A stretch of DNA of 64,000 bases from Lachnospiraceae bacterium (GTDB lineage: Bacteria > Bacillota > Clostridia > Lachnospirales > Lachnospiraceae). The translations under genes were made by a program, and so were the position numbers. This document shows positions 9,818 to 17,183 of the stretch, piece by piece; positions within the stretch are counted from its first letter, which is position 1; every line of letters starts with the position of its first letter. Location: NCBI GenBank assembly GCA_015057825.1, contig SVDN01000007.1:48859-112858 (forward strand). The letters are read 5' to 3'. The notes beneath the pieces were generated by a model that was not told the DNA's origin, ran no database searches, and saw nothing but the letters and a program-made list of their open reading frames with translations.

Positions 9818-9897
9818 ATACTTTCTCCTAATTTAAATCCGTAGATTTTTTAAAGAATTCCCCAAACTAAATAACTACCCATCATATTCATAGTTTT

Positions 9898-9926
9898 ATT
9901 ATAAAGTGTATAAAAAACTAAGTAAA
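9898..9926 (-). promoter_or_regulatory. promoter for the surface-protein pair
   Basis: Read on the minus strand, TTTACT (9926-9921) and TATAAT (9903-9898) are 17 nt apart. Transcription would start near 9891 and leave a leader of about 70 nt before the start codon at 9817. Confidence 0.65.
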
Positions 9927-10037
9927 GAAATTTAAGAAAAATTTTTTGCGTCAAAGCATGGAATTTTAAGGCAAATCTTTTATTTTTTAACGAAAACCAT
10001 TATAATAAAACAATAGAATTGAAAAAGGGTTATGCTA

Positions 10038-10958
10038 ATGAATAATATGATTAAAAAAACATTTAAGCTGATATTTATATCTGTTTTTCTTTGCGGAATG
10101 CTTATCATCTCGGGATGCGGTAATGAGGAAAAATCCGCAAAAGAAGAGACGACGCAAGAAACAAGCGAAGCGGTGACCGACGCTGAAATCGAAACAAGTG
10201 CGGAAAATTTGACTATGTCATTTGTGGATGTTTTCGGCACATGGCATGATATGACAATTGACGGAAATGCGCCAAAATGTCCATATGATTCGTCAAAATT
10301 TGTAAGAGACGGCGAGTTTGTCCGCTACGAGGATGATACCTACACATCGGCGCTCGGCATCGATATTTCCGAATATCAGGGAACTGATATCGACTGGCAA
10401 GCTCTTAAAAACCAAGGCTTGTCATTTGTAATATTGAGAGCGGGATATCGAGGCTACGGCCAAGCGGGAACTTTAAATACGGACAACTGCTTCGAGGCAA
10501 ACTATGCAAATGCCATGGCTTACGGCTTTGATGTGGGCGTTTATTATTTCTCCCAGGCCACAAATGAAGCAGAGGCAGTGGAAGAAGCTAATTACGTTCT
10601 TGCTATCTTGGGCGGGCGACCTCTTAACTTACCGATAGTTTTTGACCTTGAACATATTTTAAACGGCGATGATGCAAGAACAGACGGCATATCCGGGGAA
10701 CAGTTTACAAGAAATGCCATAGCATTTTGCGAGCAGATAGATGCCGCAGGCTACGATGCCATGGTATATTCAAACATGATGTGGGAAGCTTTTGAATACG
10801 ACATGACCACACTATCCGCCTATCCGATCTGGTATGCGGATTACGAAGCATTACCACAGTCACCGTATGACTTTGAATTTTGGCAGTATTCCCAAACCGG
10901 AAGGGTTGAGGGCATCAACGGAAATGTGGATTTGGATTTGAGAATAGTGGCGAAATAA
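10038..10958 (+). CDS. GH25-family lysozyme lipoprotein
   Basis: 306 aa from ATG 10038; AAAGGG (10024-10029) is well spaced for this codon, whereas ATG 10032 is too close. A lipoprotein signal ends in ISGCGN, followed by an acidic, Thr/Glu-rich linker. The GH25 (Lyz-like muramidase) domain starts at ALGIDISEYQG, with the family pattern FVILRAGYRGYG, GVYYFSQA, the acidic pair in IVFDLEHIL, IWYADYE and a final FWQYSQTG. It should cleave the glycan strand of peptidoglycan outside the membrane, for wall remodelling. Divergent from the minus-strand surface genes. Confidence 0.9.
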   Translation: MNNMIKKTFKLIFISVFLCGMLIISGCGNEEKSAKEETTQETSEAVTDAEIETSAENLTMSFVDVFGTWHDMTIDGNAPKCPYDSSKFVRDGEFVRYEDDTYTSALGIDISEYQGTDIDWQALKNQGLSFVILRAGYRGYGQAGTLNTDNCFEANYANAMAYGFDVGVYYFSQATNEAEAVEEANYVLAILGGRPLNLPIVFDLEHILNGDDARTDGISGEQFTRNAIAFCEQIDAAGYDAMVYSNMMWEAFEYDMTTLSAYPIWYADYEALPQSPYDFEFWQYSQTGRVEGINGNVDLDLRIVAK

Positions 10959-10988
10959 GAGTCCTAGCGGACTGTAAGGAGACGGATT

Positions 10989-11522
10989 ATGGGATTGTTT
11001 AGTAAAAAGAAAACAAAAGAAAAACGATCTGCAGAGTGGATAAAACAGGCGCTTGAAAAAATAGAGGAATTAAAACCGAGACAAGTATCGGAACCGGATC
11101 CCGGTATCAGGTACATGGTAAGAAGAAGCGACACAATACCTGATAGAACTGACTTTGAAATATGGAAGTCGCAGTTAAGATTCCCAACTTTCCAAGAAAT
11201 GCTAATGACTTGCATTGAAAAGAAACATATGTCAAATAAAGAATTTTACAAAGCTGCACTTATAGACAGAAAACTTTTTTCGGCAATAAAGAACAACAGG
11301 CATTATAAACCAAAGAAGGAAACGGCGGTAGCATGTTGTTTCGGACTTAAACTATGTTTGAGTGATTCTGAAAAGCTTTTGGAACTGGCAGGATATAAGC
11401 TGTCCTTGGCAATAACCTGGGACAGGGTGGTTTATTACTGCCTAAAAAACAACATAGTTGATATAGATGATGTCAACGAACTTCTTTACGCTGAAGGGGA
11501 AAAATGTATAAGGGTGAGTTAA
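10989..11522 (+). CDS. small protein with XRE-like helical domain
   Basis: 177 aa; start supported by AAGGAG (10976-10981). The N-terminus is basic and charged. The C-terminal 110 residues (FPTFQEMLMTCIEKK..., IDRKLFSAIKNNRHYKPKK, CLSDSEKLLELAGYKLS) resemble a cryptic XRE-like domain that I know from the ends of some Clostridial macro-domain and regulatory proteins, where the motif is DRKLFSKIRxxKDYxPSKxTALAL. DNA binding is plausible but unproven. It follows the GH25 gene by 30 nt and may be co-transcribed. No enzymatic domain is visible. Confidence 0.65.
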   Translation: MGLFSKKKTKEKRSAEWIKQALEKIEELKPRQVSEPDPGIRYMVRRSDTIPDRTDFEIWKSQLRFPTFQEMLMTCIEKKHMSNKEFYKAALIDRKLFSAIKNNRHYKPKKETAVACCFGLKLCLSDSEKLLELAGYKLSLAITWDRVVYYCLKNNIVDIDDVNELLYAEGEKCIRVS

Positions 11523-11913
11523 ATGCTGATAAAGAGTTTTAATTTTTGCAGTCAGAAAGTAGGAAAATAAAAAAATAACCAATACATGACTCGTTTCCCG
11601 GCGGCTCCAATTGCCTGTGGGCATAAGTCAGTATGGTTATATAAGTAAAGTAACATGTTATGACATTAATGTCAAGACAAGTGGAAGAGTAAAAATTTTG
11701 AACTGTTATTTATAAATTTTGTCGTTTTATGAAAGACCATTGTTTGTTGAGGATAATCTAATATGATTTTAGTTATTAAATTTTTTTAGAAGAGAAGGGT
11801 GGCGATAATATCCTGTCAGTAGAAAAATAGCGAAAAAGTAGGCTTGTGTTATATCATCTTGATTAGTATTGACATAATGCTTGAATTTTTAAATGTTTGG
11901 AGGGAAAGTTATT
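11523..11913. other. AT-rich intergenic stretch, no gene recognised
   Basis: No frame here carries a convincing ribosome site and protein. The only structure seen is a 12-bp palindrome GACATTAATGTC near 11659-11670. TTGACA at about 11871 could be a -35 box for the short open frame at 11914, but no convincing -10 box follows. It marks the entry into the AT-rich accessory island. Confidence 0.5.
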
Positions 11914-12139
11914 ATGTTTTTTAAAAAGACAAATTATAAAGATCAAATTGAAGATATCATAAAAAATCGGATGTTGAAAATGATGGATGACGACGTAAAT
12001 AAAGCGGATCGTTTAATGCCAGTCTTTTCAAGGGATGAAATACCAAAAACGAGATTTCGATATATCTTTTGACATACGTTTGGGAGACTCTATTGTATTT
12101 AAAGATTGCTTATATGTGCTACTTATATTTGAAATGTAA
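11914..12139 (+). pseudogene. short frameshifted gene, remnant of a small protein
   Basis: ATG 11914 has an excellent ribosome site (GGAGGG, 11899-11904) and reads 52 codons (MFFKKTNYKDQIEDIIKNRM...) to a stop at 12070. From about 12035 another frame continues in good coding style (KRDFDISFDIRLGDSIVF, KDCLYVLLIFEM) to 12139. A single indel near 12030 would join them into a protein of about 75 residues. Frame choice and the ribosome site suggest a recently broken small gene, possibly an immunity-type protein like others in this island. Function unknown; the two halves could also be separate short peptides. Confidence 0.45.
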
Positions 12140-12178
12140 GCTTTTTTGATAATAATATTGTTATAGGGGGATAAAGGT

Positions 12179-14179
12179 TTGAAAAAACGAATCGATGAGG
12201 GAATTATTAAACGTAACAATTATTATGAAATATTGTTTAGTTTTGATGTACTTGGAGATTATGAGGTACTCACTTACAATTTCGAAAATTTTTTTTCAAA
12301 TAAGCTTTCGGAAGTTGTTTATGAAGACAAGAATATTGTAGTAGAAAAACTTTGGCAGTGGGATGTTTGTCATATAAATTATGATGAGGAAAGCAAAAAC
12401 TTAATGATACTGTTCAATGATGAAGCGTTTAATAATGGTGGTCTATCGACACTCGCAGATACAGATGGAAACAGGCTTACAAATCTAACTTTTGATTTTT
12501 TAATAAAATCAGGGATAGATTTTTTTTGTTATAGCATTCCCGATTATAAACTTGGATATATTAGGTCAGATGGAGTGCTGATTACAAAACCAATTTATGA
12601 TAAGGCAAATCCGTTTAATGAAGGGCTTGCTACGGCGCGTAAAGATAATGTTTGGAGAATTGTTAGTGAAAAAGGAAATGAATTAATCATAGAGGAGTCA
12701 GAAAAGTATACAGCAATCGCTAATTTTTCGGAGGGACTTTGCAGAGTTTCAACTAAGCCAGTATATGATGAGTTGTATGCTACATATTTTGATGAATACG
12801 TTGGTTGCTGGGGCTTTATTGATAAAACAGGAATAGAGATTATTGAACCCAAATATAAGTTTGCATCTGATTTTTCAGGAGGTGTTGCCATTGTCTGCAC
12901 AATGGAAGGACAATATGGTGTAATTAACAAGGAAGGTACAGATATTATTCCATGTGCTTTTGATGAAATTACGTTTTTTATTAAGAAAATGGATGACGAG
13001 AAAGGCATGGAATATGTAACGGGTGCTTTTCGTGCGTGTTATTCGGGTAAATGGGGAGTTGTTAATAACAAAGGAGAATGGTTAGTAAAGCCTGTTTTTG
13101 CAGAAATAGATTATTTTTATTGTGATGGTAAATTTGCTTTTTATGAAAACTCGGAGAGTGATTTATTGGGAATATATGACATAAAAAAGGGAAGAATTAT
13201 ATTTAAACCCCAGTTTTATGATGTTGAATTTCTTGGTAATGAATATATACTTGTTGAGGTTATGGATATAAACAAAGAAAAAATTCAAAAAATAGTTGAT
13301 TGTAGAGATGGAAAAGAATGTTTTGAGTCGTGCTATAGTAGTATTTACGTAGGTGATTACAATGAAATTTGGAAAGTAGGAAAAAAAGTAGGAGATGAAA
13401 TAAAATATGGTTATATTTGGAGTTATGGTGAAGAGGTTTTGCCATGCGAATTTGATGTTAAACCCGGTAATTATACATTTGAAAAAAACAGATTCATTGC
13501 AAAAACAAATGGGAAAGAGTATGTGATTGATTCTAAGGGTAATGAGATTATTCCGCCAATATACGATGAAATGACACAAATTTGTAATGAATTATACATT
13601 GTTTACCAAATTATAAACGAAAAAAAGATGGCGGGTATTGTTGATAGAGAAGGAAATGTTGTGATTGCTCCGTCTTACCATAAAATTGAGTATTTGAAAG
13701 ATAATATAATCCTATGTATGGATGAAAATGGATATATTTGCATGAGAATAAAATCAAAATACGAAAATCTTTCAGGTGAGGAATTTTTAGTTAATTATTT
13801 TAGAAACCACGGTATTACGGAAGATGAAATTGATTTATGCTATTTTTGGGGGCATTTTCTAGAATTAAACAATTTGAAAGCAAATGAAAAAGGACTGGAT
13901 TATGCAGCGTCAAGAACACGCAAAATGATTGATTATAGATTAAAAACCGCAGAAGATGTGGTGAAAAATTATATTGATACACCTTGGGCGTGGCAGACGG
14001 CAATGGATTTTAGCAAATTGCGAAAAGAACCACCAAAATCAAATGATGAAATTTACGCTATAACACTATGTATATACAAGAATAACTCATATTTGTTTGG
14101 GGTAGGCAAAGAAGAAGTGAAAATAACGGAAAATATGAGAAAAAACGGAAGATGGTATGTGTATACATATTCTGATTAG
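12179..14179 (+). CDS. WG-repeat protein
   Basis: 666 aa from a TTG start preceded by AGGGGG (12165-12170). From about residue 120 it carries WG (beta-strand) repeats of the form WGxIDKTGxEIIxPxYxxAxxFxxGxA, seen at CWGFIDKTGIEIIEPKY, QYGVINKEGTDIIPCAFDE, KWGVVNNKGEWLVKPVF, YVIDSKGNEIIPPIYDE and AGIVDREGNVVIAPSY. The last 120 residues form a separate helical domain (AASRTRKMIDYRLKTAEDVV...). No signal peptide, so it is cytoplasmic. WG-repeat proteins are common near toxin, immunity and phage-derived genes, but their role is not established. AT-rich codon use like the island around it. Confidence 0.75.
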   Translation: MKKRIDEGIIKRNNYYEILFSFDVLGDYEVLTYNFENFFSNKLSEVVYEDKNIVVEKLWQWDVCHINYDEESKNLMILFNDEAFNNGGLSTLADTDGNRLTNLTFDFLIKSGIDFFCYSIPDYKLGYIRSDGVLITKPIYDKANPFNEGLATARKDNVWRIVSEKGNELIIEESEKYTAIANFSEGLCRVSTKPVYDELYATYFDEYVGCWGFIDKTGIEIIEPKYKFASDFSGGVAIVCTMEGQYGVINKEGTDIIPCAFDEITFFIKKMDDEKGMEYVTGAFRACYSGKWGVVNNKGEWLVKPVFAEIDYFYCDGKFAFYENSESDLLGIYDIKKGRIIFKPQFYDVEFLGNEYILVEVMDINKEKIQKIVDCRDGKECFESCYSSIYVGDYNEIWKVGKKVGDEIKYGYIWSYGEEVLPCEFDVKPGNYTFEKNRFIAKTNGKEYVIDSKGNEIIPPIYDEMTQICNELYIVYQIINEKKMAGIVDREGNVVIAPSYHKIEYLKDNIILCMDENGYICMRIKSKYENLSGEEFLVNYFRNHGITEDEIDLCYFWGHFLELNNLKANEKGLDYAASRTRKMIDYRLKTAEDVVKNYIDTPWAWQTAMDFSKLRKEPPKSNDEIYAITLCIYKNNSYLFGVGKEEVKITENMRKNGRWYVYTYSD

Positions 14180-14224
14180 AAAAGTATGTGTAAGGAGTGA
14201 GCTTAAAAATATCGGAGGATAGTT

Positions 14225-14611
14225 ATGTTTTACGAAGTAAGAACAATGACGGAAGAAGAAACGAAGGCATTCAGAGAAGAAATGAAACGTTGGGAAGAGG
14301 AGTTTTATAGAATAGAAGCATTTATAGATAAATGGGGAAAGCGACTAAACATGCAATTAGAAACGATGACGAAGAAGCAGAGAAACGATACGCACGAATT
14401 ATTTCAAAGGCTTTTGAAAAAGAAGTCCATATCAGAATTAACAATGGACAAGATACTTATTCCTTTGCAGAAAATGAACAACGAAGAGGGGAATCGTTAC
14501 GTGATAGCGTTAACGAAAATAGTCGAAACATCGAAGACGGATTCAGAGATTATAAAAAAGGCGCAAGAAGAAATAAATAAGATGTGCGATGAAAAGAGGC
14601 TTCAGTTATGA
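14225..14611 (+). CDS. hypothetical charged helical protein, overlapping alternative frame
   Basis: 128 aa with a good ribosome site (CGGAGG just upstream). Almost entirely helical and charged (EEETKAFREEMKRWEEEFYR, then a basic middle and ETSKTDSEIIKKAQEEINKM); no domain recognised. Its stop overlaps the ATG of the next open frame (ATGA), which suggests translational coupling. Odd point: the +1 frame at 14332-14580 is also open for 82 codons and has the A/T-rich third positions normal for this genome, while this frame is unusually rich in ACG, GCG and AAG. One frame may be overprinted on the other. Confidence 0.5.
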   Translation: MFYEVRTMTEEETKAFREEMKRWEEEFYRIEAFIDKWGKRLNMQLETMTKKQRNDTHELFQRLLKKKSISELTMDKILIPLQKMNNEEGNRYVIALTKIVETSKTDSEIIKKAQEEINKMCDEKRLQL

Positions 14612-15041
14612 GAATCGAGAGTGGAGATGAATTTATAGAGATCGAATTTGAATGTGATTATTTTAAAAAGGACGATTATGTTGAAATCTATCTTGATTTT
14701 GAGTTGGAAGAAGTTGGCTGGGGAATGGTTTCATACCATTTTTTTCAATAAGCGCAATCAAGGCAATGTATGAGAATTTTGACAAAATTCTTAAAAGAAA
14801 GAGCAATGAATTTCACATTTCTGAGGACGAGTTTTACTGGATTGATATTATAAGTGTATCAGGAGGATTTGAGGCGCATATTAAAATTCATGATTGCTTA
14901 GATGATTATATTGAGTTGACAGAGATAATTGACGAATCAAGGCTTAGGAGTTTCAAAGAAGAATGTAAGAAGGCCTATGAGTCATACAAGTTGGAAAAAA
15001 ATGCATGTCGTTTAACAAAAGACCATTCACATTATGGCTAA
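14608..15041 (+). pseudogene. immunity-like small protein split by a frameshift in a T tract
   Basis: ATG 14608 overlaps the previous stop and reads MRIESGDEFIEIEFECDYF...GWGMVSYHFF, ending at 14751 just after a run of seven T (14739-14745). The next frame is open from 14703 to 15041 and continues the protein smoothly (SISAIKAMYENFDKILKRKS, ...EFYWIDIISVSGGF, IKIHDCLDDYIELTEII). One extra T would restore a single protein of about 143 aa. The acidic, aromatic beta-rich style resembles bacterial immunity proteins of polymorphic toxin loci. Sequencing error, true mutation, slippage or phase variation are all possible. Confidence 0.6.
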
Positions 15042-15082
15042 TGATATCATTTGCATAGTTGATAGATACAACCAGCGGTTAA

Positions 15083-15111
15083 ATGACAATTTTAATTGAG
15101 CATGTTAGTAT
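15083..15111 (+). promoter_or_regulatory. promoter of the structured RNA
   Basis: ATGACA (15083-15088), a 17-nt spacer and TAGTAT (15106-15111), with an extended -10 TGT directly before it (15103-15105). Transcription would begin near 15118, at the left edge of the helix-rich region. Confidence 0.6.
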
Positions 15112-15117
15112 TATTTC

Positions 15118-15668
15118 AACAAGACAACTTAATATATTCGTTCCAAAGGGAAGTTGCGGAAATAACCCGGTGAAGATGATTGCTCAATCTGCCGGGGCAT
15201 TCCGAAAAGTGCTCGGGTCAAACGAAAGAAGGATACTTCCGGATAGACGTCCGCGTCGAAAACAGTAATGTTCAGACGAAGAGGTGCAACTCCCAAAGTA
15301 AAAGGAATGGCATTTGCGATAGTGCAGCATAGTCCAAATCACGCATCGGTGGAACAATAGAAGGTATCTTTAACAGAGAAACCCGAATCTGAGTTAGGTT
15401 ATAAGCCGGTTACTTATGGCAAACCTCAGAAATACCATAATCCATTTTGCCGTGAAGCAAAGAAATTTGCGTATAAGATGTGATAGGATTTCCGAGTAGC
15501 TCAAGGCAGAAGCAAGATAACATTTGTCTTGGAGTATGAAAAACTCTTTGAGACCTAATTGCTGAAAGAGTAGGGTGAAAGGTGCGGGTAGACAATCCCG
15601 CTTCGGCTTAGGCGTAATGCAGGGAAAAGATGCATAGAAGTAGCTCTTTTATGCACAGCCTTTTTCTT
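15118..15668 (+). ncRNA. large structured non-coding RNA, about 550 nt (ROOL-like candidate)
   Basis: No gene fits here, yet the sequence is packed with helices in order: TTCC/GGAA (15131-15142), CCCGG/CCGGG (15156-15160 with 15192-15196), GAAG-GATA-CTTC (15228-15239), GACG-TCCG-CGTC with a UNCG loop (15246-15257), GGTAT/ATACC (15363-15367 with 15432-15436) enclosing CTGAG/CTCAG (15389-15393 with 15425-15429), AATCC/GGATT (15439-15443 with 15486-15490) enclosing TTTGC/GCAAA, ACTCTTT/AAAGAGT (15543-15549 with 15565-15571), GCGGG/CCCGC (15584-15588 with 15597-15601), then a terminator. Base composition is visibly less A/T-rich than the flanks. Size, promoter and phage-remnant context fit the ROOL/GOLLD type of large ornate RNAs; ROOL is the best guess from length. 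Class not confirmed. Confidence 0.65.
15605..15668 (+). terminator. terminator of the structured RNA
   Basis: GGCT (15605-15608) closes with AGCC (15657-15660), enclosing TGCAT (15631-15635) paired with ATGCA (15651-15655). TTTTTCTT follows directly from 15661. Confidence 0.6.
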
Positions 15669-15756
15669 CCAAATAGGATAATAATGCTGAAATTATTGTA
15701 AATAGGTCGAAGGGCCATTTCTGTAATTTCCCTTTGGAATGAAAACTTGAGAAATA

Positions 15757-15784
15757 TTGACAAATACAATAATATGTTTAGAAT
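15757..15784 (+). promoter_or_regulatory. promoter of the small RNA
   Basis: A perfect TTGACA (15757-15762) and TAGAAT (15779-15784) with a 16-nt spacer. The start would lie near 15791, just ahead of two hairpins and a T run. Confidence 0.6.
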
Positions 15785-15790
15785 TAGAAT

Positions 15791-15872
15791 TAACAAAAGG
15801 CAATATCGTAGACTGTTGCCTGATTATATTTGTGTTACGAAATAGTCGTCAGGTGGCGGCTATTTCTTTTTC
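15791..15872 (+). ncRNA. putative small RNA of about 80 nt
   Basis: A hairpin GGCAA/TTGCC (15799-15803 with 15816-15820) is followed by a 10-bp terminator stem GAAATAGTCG/CGGCTATTTC (15839-15848 with 15857-15866) and TTTTTC. With the promoter just upstream this is a complete small transcription unit. The terminator loop TCAGGTGG recalls the antitoxin RNAs of type I toxin-antitoxin pairs in Firmicutes, but no intact partner toxin is visible on the minus strand; only a short lysine-ended frame crosses it (stop at about 15862). Function unknown. Confidence 0.5.
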
Positions 15873-15950
15873 TTGGAAGCGTGCTTTCCGTGCATGTATC
15901 CAAGACGATAAAAGTTCACGCATAGTGAAATCTTACGCCTTATCATTCAA

Positions 15951-16916
15951 AGTTTAGAATATGACGGCATTATTGATTCATTAGTAAGAGAAAAATTTAA
16001 AGGTATGCATCTTAATCCGGGAACAAAGCACGTAATAGTGTTTGATTCTTCACAAGTTAAGCTTACAACAAATGAAAATCCGACAAGTAATGAGGATATT
16101 AGATATTCACGCAGAGATTTTCAGGAGCTTGCCGACAGAATGGAAACTATGTCGGACGAAGAAATAAACAAATTGAAGAGTGAAAAACCATTTCAAATTG
16201 TTTCAAATCATACGCCTAAAATTCTTATTGATAAAGCAGGTGCACAGGATTTAGCATTGATTATGCGTACGGATTCAATGTATCTTGCAATAAGACATGA
16301 CGGAGCATTAGAAGGACATTAGCATAATTTAGGTGCAGAAGTTATAAAGAACATTGATAATTACATTCAGGATGCTTATGCAATTTTCCATACAGCAGAA
16401 GATAGAATAAATGTTATTGCACCTTTTGAAAGCGAGAAAGGAAATAATGGTTTAATATCTATTGAATTTGATTCATCTAAAGATTTTGAGAATGGCAAGA
16501 ATAAAAAATATAATGTTGTTGTAACAATGATGACATCAAAAGATAGGTATATTCGTAATACAATCAACAAGAAAGCAATTAGCGTTGATTATATAAAGAA
16601 AGACTTATCGCAAGTTAACCCTCAACTGCATGAGTGGTTGAGGACTGTTAACGATAAGTCTTCTAACCTTAAAGTAGCACAATCTGATAACAAAATCAAT
16701 ATGCAATCAAAACGCAATTCTGAGCTTGCCACAAACAGAGATCTTGTAGCCGGTGTTATCAAGCAACTTGCAAAGAATGACAAAGAAAATAAATCTTTAA
16801 ATTCTTACGTAGCAAACATTGACGAGATAACAAAAGCACTTGACAGGGTAGATGAAATCAACCTACTTACTTTTGGAATGAAATTGTACAAAAAATGTGC
16901 AAGATATTATATTTAA
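15951..16916 (+). pseudogene. decayed phage/conjugative polymorphic-toxin protein (MuF C-terminal type)
   Basis: One frame runs through the whole interval and is interrupted only by TAG at 16320-16322, inside ALEGH*HNLGAEV, where homologues as I recall them have a tyrosine (EGHYHNLG). The start LEYDGIIDSLVREK lacks any N-terminal part or ribosome site. KLTTNENPTSNEDIRYSRR is the typical tail of ART-like phage head/MuF proteins. The next part (ILIDKAGAQDLALIMRTDSM, NVIAPFESEKGNNGLISIEF, DLSQVNPQLHEWL) matches the MuF C-terminal toxin-like domain. The end (residues around LNSYVANIDEITKAL) resembles mobile-element polyvalent proteins. Clearly a 5'-truncated remnant with a nonsense mutation, and evidence that the island is mobile DNA. 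Confidence 0.75.
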
Positions 16917-17183
16917 TCCCTTGAATAGGGGTGTAATATTTGATATACTCACGATGAATTTGTTCCTTGCAATCAGCAAGAAATGGTTCGATTCAGTATC
17001 TTATCTGGCCGTATCGGCATAAGATTCAGAATTATTACAATTTAATAACCTTTTTGAGGGATGGCTTTCTTGCATATTATCTTGCTTTGTTTTTTGTTTT
17101 TTTTAGTTTACAAAAATGTAAGATTAATGGATAATGTATGTAAGAGAAAAATCCTCATATTTGGTAGAAAAGGAGGATTTTTC

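Noticed and set aside
15083..15268. Open frame of 61 codons inside the structured RNA region
   Set aside because: No ribosome site, odd composition, and it is fully covered by helices and by the promoter of the RNA.
15118..15668. Group II or group I intron, or an omega RNA of a TnpB/IscB element
   Set aside because: No reverse transcriptase, TnpB or IscB gene nearby, no domain V-like hairpin, and no typical intron ends seen; the unit also has its own promoter and terminator.
16917..17060. Possible further toxin or phage gene fragment between the MuF remnant and the Rpn gene
   Set aside because: A short frame (DEFVPCNQQEMVRFSILSG) reads acceptably but has no start, ribosome site or recognisable family.
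17061..17183. Upstream ATG start of the Rpn gene
   Set aside because: The extra 41 residues are hydrophobic and unlike Rpn proteins, and the AGGAGG site fits the GTG at 17184.
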